Shown here in pieces: positions 52,064-61,364 of a stretch of 64,000 nucleotides of DNA (positions within the stretch are counted from its first letter, which is position 1; every line of letters begins with the position of its first letter). This stretch comes from Furfurilactobacillus curtus. Lineage in GTDB: Bacteria; Bacillota; Bacilli; Lactobacillales; Lactobacillaceae. The DNA lies in NCBI RefSeq assembly GCF_045862785.1, contig NZ_BQXO01000002.1, positions 310,001-374,000 of the forward strand, read 5' to 3'. The translations under genes and the position numbers were made by a program. Under the pieces are notes generated by a model. The model was not told where the DNA came from. It saw nothing but the letters and a program-made list of their open reading frames with translations, and ran no database searches.

Positions 52064-53821
52064 ATGCTGACTTTATTTTTACTAATGATGCAGCGCGTTG
52101 GCCTAATCATTATCTTGGCCTTTATGCTCGTCAATGTTCGCTACTTTCGCCAGTTACTAAAAGATCGAGATACGTGGCCGGCTAAAGGGATCTTAATTAT
52201 TATTTTTGCGTTATTTGCCATTATTTCTAATTTAACTGGCGTGGAAATTACCGCCCACAATACACTTATCTCCAGTACTTGGTTGACTGGATTACCTGCG
52301 ACCGACTCCATTGCTAACACTCGGACATTGGCGATCACCGTCTCTGGCTTAGTCGGTGGACCAGTTGTAGGGGGAATTGTTGGCCTAATTGCAGGGGTTC
52401 ATCGTGTGATCCAAGGAAATGGTTCTGATTTATTCTACATTTCCAGTTCACTGCTGGTGGGCATATTATCTGGTCTTGTTGGTCAACGAAATGCAGATCG
52501 AAACCAGTATCCCAGCACAGCGATGTCAGCATTACTTGGCCTTTCAATGGAGGCGGTCCAGATGCTATTCATCTTTGGGTTTAGTCATGCTGGATTTGCA
52601 TTGGTCCGTCTGATCTTCTTCCCGATGATGATTCTAAATAGTGTTGGGACGTCGATCTTTATGTCAGTCATCTCGGCCTATTTGCATCAAGAAGAACAAC
52701 TACGGGCCGTACAAACGCACGATGTGTTGGAGCTGGCTGACCGAACGTTACCCTTCTTTAGTTCTGGATTGAATGAGGCCAACGCGCAGCAAGCCGCAAC
52801 AATTATTCGAAATTATACGAATTTTGATGCCATTGGAATTACCGACTCCGTCGATGTGTTGGCCCATGTTGGCGCAGGAAGTGATCATCATATTCCGGAA
52901 AAAGAAGTGATGACCAGTCTATCAAAAACAGTATTAGCAACTGGTGAAATGAGAATTGCTCATAGCAAAGTGGAAATTGGTTGCCCACATGCGGATTGTC
53001 CATTAGCGGCAGCGGTAGTTATTCCACTGATCGTTCAGCAACAGGTCGTGGGGACGTTAAAAATGTACTTTACCAATGCTAAAAATTTAACTCCCGTTGA
53101 AGAACAGTTGGCGAAAGGTTTGGCGTCAATTTTCTCCAGTCAGTTGGCATTGGGAATGGCTGAAGAACAATCTAAACTAGTCAAAGATGCGGAGATTAAG
53201 TCTTTGCAGGCACAAGTTAATCCGCACTTTTTCTTTAATGCGATTAATACAATTTCGGCGTTAATGCGAACGAACGCGGATAAGGCACGGCAATTATTGT
53301 TACAGTTGTCGACTTATTTTCGAACTAATTTACAGGGGGTACGCGAGACAGAAATTACGCTTCAGCAGGAACGTGAGCATGTTGAAGCCTATTTGTCACT
53401 TGAGCAAACGCGTTTTCCTGATAAGTATCAGATTCATTTTAATACTTCGGTTAAAGATACAGTCATGCTGCCACCTTTCACAATTCAAGTTCTAGTGGAA
53501 AATGCGTTGCGACATGCGTTTGGTGATCGAAGGTATGGCAATCAAGTGTGGGTTAACGTCCGCCAAGTGTCAGCGGCACTGCAGGTCGAAGTGATCGATA
53601 ATGGCTTAGGAATTGATGCCGAGGTATTGCCGCAACTTGGTCATCAAATTGTTAAATCTGCCAAGGGAAGCGGAACCGCTTTGGAAAATTTGAACGCTCG
53701 ACTAACAGGACTTTATGGTCAAATGAGTCGTTTACATTTTGAGACTGGTATGACCGGTACTCGTGTGAGTTTGACCATTCCGGAAAAGGAGGTTGTTGGT
53801 GATGAAAGTGCTCATCGTTGA
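52064..53821 (+). CDS. lytS: LytS-type sensor histidine kinase
   Basis: About 585 residues from ATG 52064 (AAAGGAATG before it). A 5TM-5TMR_LYT membrane domain fills residues 1-210 (GGPVVGGIVGLIAGVHRVIQG), a GAF-like domain follows, then the His_kinase domain with LQAQVNPHFFFNAINTISAL (phospho-His) and an HATPase end (VLVENALRHAFG, NGLGI, GSGTALENL). With LytR it controls the lrgAB genes downstream. In related bacteria LytST senses extracellular pyruvate or membrane potential. Overlaps lytR by 20 bases. Confidence 0.93.
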   Translation: MLTLFLLMMQRVGLIIILAFMLVNVRYFRQLLKDRDTWPAKGILIIIFALFAIISNLTGVEITAHNTLISSTWLTGLPATDSIANTRTLAITVSGLVGGPVVGGIVGLIAGVHRVIQGNGSDLFYISSSLLVGILSGLVGQRNADRNQYPSTAMSALLGLSMEAVQMLFIFGFSHAGFALVRLIFFPMMILNSVGTSIFMSVISAYLHQEEQLRAVQTHDVLELADRTLPFFSSGLNEANAQQAATIIRNYTNFDAIGITDSVDVLAHVGAGSDHHIPEKEVMTSLSKTVLATGEMRIAHSKVEIGCPHADCPLAAAVVIPLIVQQQVVGTLKMYFTNAKNLTPVEEQLAKGLASIFSSQLALGMAEEQSKLVKDAEIKSLQAQVNPHFFFNAINTISALMRTNADKARQLLLQLSTYFRTNLQGVRETEITLQQEREHVEAYLSLEQTRFPDKYQIHFNTSVKDTVMLPPFTIQVLVENALRHAFGDRRYGNQVWVNVRQVSAALQVEVIDNGLGIDAEVLPQLGHQIVKSAKGSGTALENLNARLTGLYGQMSRLHFETGMTGTRVSLTIPEKEVVGDESAHR

Positions 53822-54539
53822 TGATGAACCATTAGCACGTGATGAGTTGGAATATTTGTTAACTCAAAATCAAGTGGTGACGAAAGTACAACAAGCGGAC
53901 TCCATTAGTGCAGCAATCACACAGTTAGTTGCAATGCCAATGGATCTAGTCTTTCTAGACATTTCATTGAGCAACGAAAATGGCTTTGATTTAGCTGATA
54001 AGTTACACCAATTAGCGACGCCACCGTTAGTTGTTTTTGCAACTGCCTATGATCAGTATGCGGTTCGGGCATTTAATATTGATGCGATTGATTATGTATT
54101 AAAACCGTTTGAGCAACGACGAATCGACCAAGCACTTGCTAAAGCTGCAACGGCCTTGCAGACGCGCAGTGTTGACCAGCGAGAAACAAACCTCACGCCC
54201 ACACCGATGGCAAATGCAGTGATATCGATCACCGAAGATGAAAAGACACGGGTATTGAAGCAACGCGATATACTTGCGGGATTCGTCGAAAATGGAGAAT
54301 TAGTCATTATTACCGCAACACAACGGATTGGCGCACACCAAACGTTGAGCTGGTTATTGACCCGGTTGGCACCTGAACAATTCATGCAGATTCACCGCAG
54401 TATGGTTGTAAATGTAAACGCGGTTTCAGAAGTCGAACCATGGTTCAACCATACATACCAAATCACACTGACAAATGGAGATAAAATGCCTGTCAGTCGC
54501 TCTTTTGTCAAAGAAATGAAACAGCGATTGAATATGTAG
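53802..54539 (+). CDS. lytR: LytR/AlgR-type response regulator (LytTR domain)
   Basis: About 245 residues from ATG 53802 after AAAAGGAGG. Receiver domain with DDE near the N terminus, the phospho-acceptor in MDLVFLDISL and the Lys in YVLKPFEQR; then a LytTR DNA-binding domain (HQTLSWLLTRLAPEQFMQIHRSMVVN, MPVSRSFVKEMKQ). It should bind direct repeats upstream of lrgA. Followed by a terminator. Confidence 0.93.
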   Translation: MKVLIVDDEPLARDELEYLLTQNQVVTKVQQADSISAAITQLVAMPMDLVFLDISLSNENGFDLADKLHQLATPPLVVFATAYDQYAVRAFNIDAIDYVLKPFEQRRIDQALAKAATALQTRSVDQRETNLTPTPMANAVISITEDEKTRVLKQRDILAGFVENGELVIITATQRIGAHQTLSWLLTRLAPEQFMQIHRSMVVNVNAVSEVEPWFNHTYQITLTNGDKMPVSRSFVKEMKQRLNM

Positions 54540-54562
54540 CTCGATCACTATCCGATTAAATC

Positions 54563-54600
54563 TTGGCCATCTACAAGTATTTGTGGACTGGTCTTTTTTT
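54563..54600 (+). terminator. Intrinsic terminator after lytR
   Basis: GGCCATCTACAA / TTGTGGACTGGTC (12 bp with wobbles and a bulge) and seven T. The rest of the 385-base gap up to lrgA is AT-rich and should hold the LytR-dependent promoter; I cannot place it. Confidence 0.8.
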
Positions 54601-54924
54601 GATGGTGGCTTGATTTTTGTGTTTAGTTTATTGTGTCGAGTGTTGCAGAGATACTAGTTGCCGGGTTGTTTGTTTGGGTTAACCTTGCATTTTAAGAAAA
54701 TTTGATAAGCGTTAGATGTTTCATAAGTTCAAATGTGATCAAAGTCAACTGATGTATTTGTCATTTCACCACTTGATTATGGCATTTCGATCGCTTTTTT
54801 TGACCTTTGACAAGTGAAACTGCAATTAGAGCGCGGATATTCGTAAAATAAGGGTGTTAGGTGAGATGAATTTATGTTCTCATCATTGTTACGCAATCAT
54901 TCACATGACTAGGAGGTCATTGTC

Positions 54925-55401
54925 ATGGCAGCAAAGCAACCTAGCTCTAATCAAACAGCATCACAGGCGACAACTGGTGAAAAGACACCAGCAGCACCAA
55001 TTCTTATTCAGATTGGGATTTATGCCACGATTCTCTTTATTTCGTGGTTAATCTCAGAATTCTTCGCGAAGACCTTTCCCAAGTTTCCTTTGCCAACACC
55101 AGTGATTGGTTTGGTGCTCTTATACCTAGCACTAACCTTGAAAATTGTGAAGGTGGAATGGGTGGATTCGTTCGGTGGCTTCATGATTAGCCTGATTGGT
55201 TTCTTATTTGTTCCTTCTGGAATTCAATTGGCCGGTACTTTGGGAATCCTGCAACATGAAGGGTGGAAGTTAATTGTTGTCATTATCTTATCCACCGTGA
55301 TTCTTTTGGTCGTTGTGGCCTACACAACGCGGCTATTTATTTGGATTCGGGTCCACTTATTCCACGGCGATGCAGAAGTCGACGCGAAGAATAAACAGTA
55401 G
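54925..55401 (+). CDS. lrgA: LrgA/CidA-family holin-like membrane protein, copy 1
   Basis: A 158-residue protein with a polar N-terminal tail and four helices (IQIGIYATILFISWLISEFF, LPTPVIGLVLLYLALTL, FMISLIGFLFVPSGIQLAG, VIILSTVILLVVVAYTTRLF). AGGAGG precedes ATG 54925. With LrgB it forms an export/import complex; homologues act in control of murein hydrolases or in pyruvate transport (PftA). Under LytSR control by position. Confidence 0.92.
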   Translation: MAAKQPSSNQTASQATTGEKTPAAPILIQIGIYATILFISWLISEFFAKTFPKFPLPTPVIGLVLLYLALTLKIVKVEWVDSFGGFMISLIGFLFVPSGIQLAGTLGILQHEGWKLIVVIILSTVILLVVVAYTTRLFIWIRVHLFHGDAEVDAKNKQ

Positions 55402-55415
55402 AAAGGAGCATAATC

Positions 55416-56192
55416 ATGTCATTTACAATTCTTGCAGCGACAGCACCAGTTATCACCGGACCGTTAGCCTACTTTGCAACACCATTCTTTGGCATTTTCT
55501 TATCCGTGATTGTTTATTTGTTAGGTCAATGGTTATTTAAGAAGTTCAATGGTTTCTTTCTCTTCCAGCCCTTATTTGTCGGCATGGTCTTAGGAATCAT
55601 TGCCCTGATTGTGTTAGCAAAAATGCTAGGCATGGATACTGCGAAATTTTACACCATGGCCTACAAACCAGGTGGCGATATCATCTTCTGGTTCTTGAAC
55701 CCAGCTACGATTGCGTTTGCCGTACCACTGTACAAACGTAATGATATTGTCAAAAAATTCTGGTTGGAAATTCTGCTTTCACTCATTATTGGGGCCTTTG
55801 TATCTTTGTTCGTCATTTATGGCATCTCAAAGGCCTTTGGGTTGAGCAATATCGGGATTGCTTCAATGCTCCCACAAGCAGCAACGACAGCGATCGCCTT
55901 GCCAATTTCGACCGCGATCGGTGGTAATGCAGCGGTTACGGCCATGGCCTGCATCTTGAATGCCGTGATTATTTACGCGCTGGGTGGCTGGCTTGTTAAG
56001 GTGTTCCGTTTGAACTCTGATCCGATCGGGACTGGACTAGGATTAGGTACTTCTGGACACACCGTTGGTTCAGCATTCGCGCTTGAACTCGGTTCAGCCC
56101 AAGGTTCAATGGCTGCCATTGCTGTGGTTATTATCGGGATCGTGATTGATATCGTTGTACCGATTTTCTCGGCGATTGTTAATTTACACTAA
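55416..56192 (+). CDS. lrgB: LrgB-family membrane protein, copy 1
   Basis: A 258-residue integral membrane protein with 6-7 helices. The family signature is LPQAATTAIALPIS followed by GIGTGLGLGTSGHTVGSAFAL-like sequence near 56030 onward. Partner of LrgA, 14 bases downstream, with GAAAGGAG before its ATG. Confidence 0.93.
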   Translation: MSFTILAATAPVITGPLAYFATPFFGIFLSVIVYLLGQWLFKKFNGFFLFQPLFVGMVLGIIALIVLAKMLGMDTAKFYTMAYKPGGDIIFWFLNPATIAFAVPLYKRNDIVKKFWLEILLSLIIGAFVSLFVIYGISKAFGLSNIGIASMLPQAATTAIALPISTAIGGNAAVTAMACILNAVIIYALGGWLVKVFRLNSDPIGTGLGLGTSGHTVGSAFALELGSAQGSMAAIAVVIIGIVIDIVVPIFSAIVNLH

Positions 56193-56219
56193 TTAGTTTA
56201 ACGATTAATAACAGGATTG

Positions 56220-56260
56220 AACGATACTGAGTCTCTTTCGAGATAAGGTATCGTTTTTTT
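56220..56260 (+). terminator. Intrinsic terminator after lrgAB copy 1
   Basis: AACGATAC ... GTATCGTT with a 20-base loop and seven T. Confidence 0.85.
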
Positions 56261-56341
56261 GTGGCCCGGGGAAGTCACATTGTGAAATTCATGATTTTAT
56301 ACAAAAATCATGAACAAACTGGAATAAAATTCTGATAAATT

Positions 56342-56355
56342 ATAAAGCGCTTACA
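56342..56355 (+). promoter_or_regulatory. Putative cre site before lrgAB copy 2
   Basis: ATAAAGCGCTTACA, differing from the cre consensus only in the first two bases, in the 200-base gap before the second lrgA. No such site is seen before copy 1. Confidence 0.5.
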
Positions 56356-56461
56356 ATACCGATATAAAAGCTTCTAAGCTGATATATAATCGGTTATAAT
56401 TCAAGGGAAGAAACTCAATTTCACAAACTCAAGCTTGCTCAATTGAACGGAGGAAACGTTG

Positions 56462-56917
56462 ATGGAGAAGTCAAAGAACACGCCAAAATCAGCGCCAAAG
56501 CCTGCACCAATTTTGATTCAAATTGGCGTTTATGCAACTGTCTTGTTTGTTTCTTGGTTGATTTCTGAGTGGGGTGCGAAAACCTTTCCCAATTTTCCAT
56601 TACCGACACCAGTAGTGGGGTTAGTACTTTTATATGTCGCTTTGAATTTGCACGTTATTAAAGTTGAATGGGTGGATGGATTGGGCGCCTTTTTGATTGG
56701 GATCATTGGCTTCTTGTTTGTTCCATCAGGGATTCAACTAGCCGGCACTCTTGATATTTTAGGTAAGGAAGGATGGAAATTAATTGTTGTCATCATAATT
56801 TCGACGGTGATTTTGCTGGTTACGATTGCGTATTGTACGCGGCTCTTTATTTGGATGCGTGTTCACTGGTTGCACCAAGATGCTCACGTGGACACAGAAA
56901 CGAAAGATGAGAGGTAA
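56462..56917 (+). CDS. lrgA: LrgA/CidA-family holin-like membrane protein, copy 2
   Basis: A 151-residue paralogue of copy 1 from ATG 56462 (CGGAGGAAA before it). Its helices match copy 1 closely (LPTPVVGLVLLYVALNL, GFLFVPSGIQLAGTLDILGK), with a shorter N-terminal tail and small changes in the C terminus. It has its own promoter region after a terminator, so it can be expressed apart from copy 1. Confidence 0.92.
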   Translation: MEKSKNTPKSAPKPAPILIQIGVYATVLFVSWLISEWGAKTFPNFPLPTPVVGLVLLYVALNLHVIKVEWVDGLGAFLIGIIGFLFVPSGIQLAGTLDILGKEGWKLIVVIIISTVILLVTIAYCTRLFIWMRVHWLHQDAHVDTETKDER

Positions 56918-56922
56918 GCAAA

Positions 56923-57702
56923 ATGACAATTGGTACGTTACTAATGGCAACAGCACCCGTTGTTAAGGGACCTTTGGCCTACTTTGTTACCCCATTTTTT
57001 GGTATTTTTCTATCGATTGTGGTCTTTTTACTGGGTCAATGGTTATTTAAGATTTCGCATGGTTTCTTTTTATTTCAGCCCTTATTTGTCGGCATGGTTG
57101 CTGGGATTTTAGCATTAATGGCATTGGCAAAAATGCTCGGAATGAGCACCGCGGCCTTTTACACGCAAGCTTATAAGCCGGGTGGTGACATTATCTTTTG
57201 GTTCTTGAACCCCGCCACAATTGCGTTTGCAGTCCCGTTGTATAAACGTAATGATATTGTGAAGAAATTTTGGAAAGAGATCTTATTAGCGTTAGTTGTT
57301 GGTTCTTTTATTTCTTTAACGTTGATTTATCTAGTGGCTAAGGCCATTGGATTAAGCAAATTAGGGATTGCGTCAATGTTGCCACAGGCCGCGACGACCG
57401 CGATCGCATTACCAATTTCAGCGGCAATTGGTGGTAGTCCAGCAGTTACAGCTATGGCATGTATCGTTAACGCAGTGATTATTTACGCATTGGGTAAGTG
57501 GCTAGTGAAGGTCTTCCGGTTAGACTCTGATCCAATTGGGACAGGGTTAGGTTTAGGAACCTCTGGTCACACGATTGGTTCGGCCTTTGCCTTGAGTTTA
57601 GGGTCAGTCGAAGGATCAATGGGGGCCATCGCGGTGGTCATCATTGGTATCGTTGTCAATGCAGTAGTACCAGTCTTTGCTAGTTTAGTTGGTTTACGTT
57701 AA
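56923..57702 (+). CDS. lrgB: LrgB-family membrane protein, copy 2
   Basis: A 259-residue paralogue of LrgB copy 1, about four fifths identical by eye in the core (LPQAATTAIALPIS is identical). It follows its lrgA by 5 bases. The two lrgAB pairs are adjacent and in the same direction, so they arose by tandem duplication, but the DNA has diverged widely in codon use, arguing for an old event. Confidence 0.93.
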   Translation: MTIGTLLMATAPVVKGPLAYFVTPFFGIFLSIVVFLLGQWLFKISHGFFLFQPLFVGMVAGILALMALAKMLGMSTAAFYTQAYKPGGDIIFWFLNPATIAFAVPLYKRNDIVKKFWKEILLALVVGSFISLTLIYLVAKAIGLSKLGIASMLPQAATTAIALPISAAIGGSPAVTAMACIVNAVIIYALGKWLVKVFRLDSDPIGTGLGLGTSGHTIGSAFALSLGSVEGSMGAIAVVIIGIVVNAVVPVFASLVGLR

Positions 57703-57717
57703 TTAGATTAAAAAACA

Positions 57718-57765
57718 TTATAAAAACGGCATTCATTTATTCTTGATGGATGCCGTTTTTATAAT
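57718..57765. terminator. Bidirectional intrinsic terminator after lrgAB copy 2
   Basis: ATTATAAAAACGGCATTCAT and ATGGATGCCGTTTTTATAAT arms. Confidence 0.9.
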
Positions 57766-57779
57766 GGTGAAGTTGTCAT

Positions 57780-58412
57780 TTACCCAATTAAATTCAGTAA
57801 ATCGTGCGGTTGATCCAAGACTTCATCGCTATCACGAATGAGCGATTGGGCTTTTGGGCCGCCCCATGTTGCTAAACCAAATGTAAGTCCCGCTGCATGG
57901 GCTGCTTGTAAATCATAAATTGTATCGCCGATATAGATTGTTTGGTTAGGCATTAATTTTAATTTAGCCAAGGCTAGCTGCAGTGAATCAGGTGCCGGTT
58001 TACCTCGTTGAACTTCATCAGCAGTTACGTGGCCATCCATGAACTGATCTAAAGGAAAATTAGTCACAAGATCACGTTGATATTCAGGTGCTAACTTTGA
58101 TGTCACAATGGCTGTGGTCAGCCGAGGATTTTCGTGGAGTTGCTGGAGAACTGCTTCAATTCCAGGATAAATGCGCATTGTATCATAGGTCGATTTCGTA
58201 TAATTTTGCCAAATATCGATTAAGCCTGGAATTTCGTCATCGGGGATGCCGAGTTGTTGAAATGCAATTTTGCCGGTCGTTCCAAATGTTTGGGCCAGCC
58301 GCTCATACTCAAAATGCCGACCGGTTTCATCTAGCGCCTGCTGCATGGCAAGCATGTACATTTTTTCAGAATCAAGCAAGGTTCCATCTACATCAAAAAG
58401 AAAGTTCTGCAT
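57780..58412 (-). CDS. HAD-superfamily phosphatase (phosphoglycolate-phosphatase/PGM-like)
   Basis: A 210-residue HAD protein: motif I DVDGTLLDS, a helical cap (residues ~15-80), motif II VTSKL, motif III Lys in RGKPAPD and motif IV GDTIYD. The cap is of C1 type. It resembles Gph/PpaX and beta-phosphoglucomutase-like phosphatases; the substrate cannot be told. Stand-alone. Confidence 0.88.
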   Translation of the reverse strand: MQNFLFDVDGTLLDSEKMYMLAMQQALDETGRHFEYERLAQTFGTTGKIAFQQLGIPDDEIPGLIDIWQNYTKSTYDTMRIYPGIEAVLQQLHENPRLTTAIVTSKLAPEYQRDLVTNFPLDQFMDGHVTADEVQRGKPAPDSLQLALAKLKLMPNQTIYIGDTIYDLQAAHAAGLTFGLATWGGPKAQSLIRDSDEVLDQPHDLLNLIG

Positions 58413-58524
58413 CTAAAAGTAGCCTCCGCCTTTATGGAATTATTTTAAATCAATTATAACAGAGGTGGTAACTAGAACTGAGAAAAGCCGATTTATTAAT
58501 CAGAAGATGGTTGCACCATTTGCT

Positions 58525-58757
58525 TAAACGCGCTCACCAGACCTGAGTCCTGTGCACAACCAGTAATCACTACTGGGTGACCCCCGTCCGTGATTCCCAG
58601 TTGTTGCTCGGACTCAAGACGGGTCTGGCTCACGCTCTGGTATAAACGCGCTCACCAGACTTTAGTCCTGTGCACAACCAGTAATCACTACTGGGTGACC
58701 CCCGTCCGTGATTCCCAGTTGTTGCTCGGACTCAAGACGGTCTGGCTCACGCTCTGG
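58525..58757. repeat. Tandem pair of a 118-bp structured intergenic repeat
   Basis: Two almost identical units, 58525-58640 and 58643-58757, period 118 bp, differing at about three positions. Each unit begins TAAACGCGCTCACCAGAC and ends GTCTGGCTCACGCTCTGG. Inside are complementary segments: CCAGAC/GTCTGG, AGTCC/GGACT, GCACAAC/GTTGTTGC and the hairpin CCAGTA ATCAC TACTGG. The family is also seen at 15219, 41603 and 48264. The ORF over it is chance. Confidence 0.85.
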
Positions 58758-58830
58758 TTTCATAAATTAAAGAGGAGTACACTTATTTTTAAATATAAAA
58801 ATGGATATGTAAGAAAGGATTGAACCAGTA

Positions 58831-60252
58831 ATGAAATGGGATAAAGCTTGTACCACCGTGTTAGTCGGGAAAAAGGCCTCAATTGATGGCTCCGTCATGG
58901 TTGCTAGAAATGACGATACTTTTTTACCAATTGCACCACAACGGGTCATTATGCGACCAGCTGTCACCGGCCGACATGAAGAACTGGCGTCAACCCAAAA
59001 TGGGTTTAAAGCACCACTGCCAGAAAATGGTTATCGCTATCAAGCAACACCAAATGTCGATGTCGCTGGTGAAGGTATCTACGATGAAAGCGGCTTTAAC
59101 GAGAAAAATGTCGCTATGTCTGCCACAGAAAGTGTCTATGCCAACGAAAAGGTACTTGCTTACGATCCACTGATTCCAGATGGCATGGCGGAAGACACGA
59201 TGCAGACGATGGTCTTGCCTTTTATTGACTCTGCCAAAGATGGCGTTCACTACCTAGGGGACCTCGTGGCAAAATACGGTTCGCCAGAGGGTAACGGGGT
59301 CATCTTTGCTGACCAGGACGACATTTGGTATATGGAAATCGTGACAGGTCATCATTGGGTGGCTTCCCGGATTCCAGACGATGCTTATGTTGTCGCTGCA
59401 AATCAGGTAGGACAAGAACAAATTGATTTTGATGATCCAGACAACTTTATGTGGTCAGATGGAATTCGTGAATTCGTGTCCGAACATCATTTAAATCCCG
59501 ACAAAACGGGCTGGAACTTTCGCCACATTTTTGGAACCGATACTGAAAAGGATCGGCATTACAACACACCACGCGTTTGGTTCGCGCAGCGGTACTTAAA
59601 TCCAGAGATCAAGCAAGAGCCTGAGTCTAGTGATTTGCCATTTATTTGCCACGCCAATCGGCTAATCAGTTTGGAAGATGTTGAATATATCGAAAGTTCT
59701 CACTACAATGAAACACTTTTTGATCCATTAGGTCACGGTAGCGACGAAGACAAGACACGTTATCGAGCGATTTCATTGAACCGGACACAGCAGAGTCACA
59801 TCTTGCAGATTCGGACTAATGTCCCAGCGGCAATTTCTGCGGTGATGTGGATTTCCATCGGAATCCCGGCTTATACGCCATATCTACCTTTTTACGCCAA
59901 TGCGACGGACACCGACCCCAGCTTTGCTAACACGTCCATGACGTATAATGTGAAAGATGCATACTGGATGTACCGCACTGTTTCGATGTTAACTGAAAGT
60001 CATTACAGTCATTTTATTCAGGCTGATACTGACTATTTGAAAGAATGTCGAGAGGAATTACGGCGATTGATTGAAACGATTGATCAGCAAGCACAGACGT
60101 TAAGTGGTGAAGCCTTAACTGCTTACTTGACGGAACAAAACCATGAAGTCGTTAACCAGATGCGGGATAAGACGATGACATTCATTGGTCAATTGGTAAC
60201 AGACGGACTTGGGATGTCTAAACTGACTTTTAATATGGATGTTAATCTGTAG
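58831..60252 (+). CDS. pepD: C69-family dipeptidase
   Basis: A 473-residue Ntn-hydrolase-type dipeptidase. The N terminus is MKWDKACTTVLVGKKASIDG: Cys7 is the nucleophile, exposed after removal of the first six residues. VARNDD and NEKNVAMSATESVY follow, and GNGVIFADQDD, typical of PepD. It cuts a range of dipeptides in the cytoplasm. Preceded by AAAGGATTG and followed by a terminator. Lactobacilli usually hold several paralogues. Confidence 0.93.
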   Translation: MKWDKACTTVLVGKKASIDGSVMVARNDDTFLPIAPQRVIMRPAVTGRHEELASTQNGFKAPLPENGYRYQATPNVDVAGEGIYDESGFNEKNVAMSATESVYANEKVLAYDPLIPDGMAEDTMQTMVLPFIDSAKDGVHYLGDLVAKYGSPEGNGVIFADQDDIWYMEIVTGHHWVASRIPDDAYVVAANQVGQEQIDFDDPDNFMWSDGIREFVSEHHLNPDKTGWNFRHIFGTDTEKDRHYNTPRVWFAQRYLNPEIKQEPESSDLPFICHANRLISLEDVEYIESSHYNETLFDPLGHGSDEDKTRYRAISLNRTQQSHILQIRTNVPAAISAVMWISIGIPAYTPYLPFYANATDTDPSFANTSMTYNVKDAYWMYRTVSMLTESHYSHFIQADTDYLKECREELRRLIETIDQQAQTLSGEALTAYLTEQNHEVVNQMRDKTMTFIGQLVTDGLGMSKLTFNMDVNL

Positions 60253-60297
60253 GATTCTAAAATATTGTGGGATAAAACAAGCAACGTGAGATTTGAT

Positions 60298-60338
60298 AAA
60301 AAGTTCGTTTTGGCAATGTCGCCAAGGCGAACTTTTTT
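60298..60338 (+). terminator. Intrinsic terminator after pepD
   Basis: AAAGTTCGTTTTGGC / GCCAAGGCGAACTTT with six T. Preceded by GTGGGATAAAAC, similar to the TGGGACA motif near 8360 and 35560. Confidence 0.85.
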
Positions 60339-60531
60339 GTTGGGCATTGGCTAGTCCGATTCTTGTATTTAGTCTGACGTTTTTTCTTGGGTCTTTTTGT
60401 GTATCAAGGACAAGGATACATTCTAGGTGGTATGTAAGTGCAACATATGATGCTTATAAGCAGATTTTTTGCGATTGAACATATCAATACCATAAGATTA
60501 AGTTAATCAAAAAAGGAAGGAAGTGGTTTTA

Positions 60532-60789
60532 ATGCTTGGATGGTTATGGTCAATTATTGTTGGTGGTTTGATTGGATTTGTGGCAGGGTTAATTATCAAT
60601 CGGGATGTTCCTGGTGGCGTGATTGGTAATATTATTGCGGGATTGGTTGGTGCTTGGATTGGTCAATCATTGCTAGGGTCTTGGGGGCCTTCATTGGCTG
60701 GAATGGCCGTTGTACCGTCAATTCTAGGTGCAATCATTTTAGTTTTGATCTTGTCATTAATCATGAACGTGCGAAAACGCAAAGATTAG
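60532..60789 (+). CDS. glsB: GlsB/YeaQ/YmgE-family stress-response membrane protein
   Basis: 85 residues from ATG 60532 (GGAAGGAAGTG before it). Three Gly-rich helices: MLGWLWSIIVGGLIGFVAG, VIGNIIAGLVGAWIGQSLLG and a last helix ending in KRKD. This is the transglycosylase-associated/GlsB family, which often precedes amaP and asp23. First gene of the six-gene stress operon. Confidence 0.92.
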   Translation: MLGWLWSIIVGGLIGFVAGLIINRDVPGGVIGNIIAGLVGAWIGQSLLGSWGPSLAGMAVVPSILGAIILVLILSLIMNVRKRKD

Positions 60790-60804
60790 TTAGGAGGTCA
60801 CTTG

Positions 60805-61350
60805 ATGAGACCAGTTAGTAAATGGATCATTAGTCTCACTGGGTTAATTGTCTTAGTGACCGGTGGCCTGGCGATTTTATTAGCGATTAATGTGCCTGGG
60901 GTCACCAACGAGCTTAATCATTGGTTATTAATTAATCCGGATGTGACTCGCTGGGTCTTATTAGTCCTAAACGTAATTACGGCCCTGACTGGTGGGATCT
61001 TGCTCTTGATCGGTATTTTTAAACGAAAGCGATTGCGTGCCGTTCGTTATCAGAAGAACCACGGCGAGATTATGCTGCCAATTGCCGCGATGGAACATGA
61101 TTTGCAGTATCGTTTGTCCGAAAGCGGTCGTTTGGATCGTCCCCACGTTTCATTAACCGTACGTCGACACAAACAGGCTGATGTGAAGGTGTCAGCGCTA
61201 ACTACTGATCCGGATTATCAACAAGTTGGGCAAGAAGCCTTGCAAGTAGTGAATGATTATTTGCAAAAAAGTTTAGGATTAACCCTCCGGCGCCCACGGA
61301 TTGAAGTCCGACCGGCAACCCCTGATACCCATCCTGCCCGGGTGGTTTAG
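60805..61350 (+). CDS. amaP: Alkaline-shock membrane anchor protein AmaP
   Basis: 181 residues from ATG 60805, with TTAGGAGG before it. Two N-terminal helices (WIISLTGLIVLVTGGLAILL and VLLVLNVITALTGGILLLIG) and a soluble C-terminal domain. In staphylococci AmaP tethers Asp23 to the membrane; here it precedes two Asp23 paralogues. Separated from glsB by 15 bases. Confidence 0.9.
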   Translation: MRPVSKWIISLTGLIVLVTGGLAILLAINVPGVTNELNHWLLINPDVTRWVLLVLNVITALTGGILLLIGIFKRKRLRAVRYQKNHGEIMLPIAAMEHDLQYRLSESGRLDRPHVSLTVRRHKQADVKVSALTTDPDYQQVGQEALQVVNDYLQKSLGLTLRRPRIEVRPATPDTHPARVV

Positions 61351-61364
61351 AAAGGAGTGGTTGA

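Noticed and set aside
54854..55051. Small Cys/His-rich ORF before lrgA (MNLCSHHCYAIIH)
   Set aside because: It overlaps the lrgA start in another frame, has a weak ribosome site and no terminator; probably chance.
58525..58757. CRISPR array
   Set aside because: Only two long units with 118-bp period and no unique spacers; no cas genes in the window.
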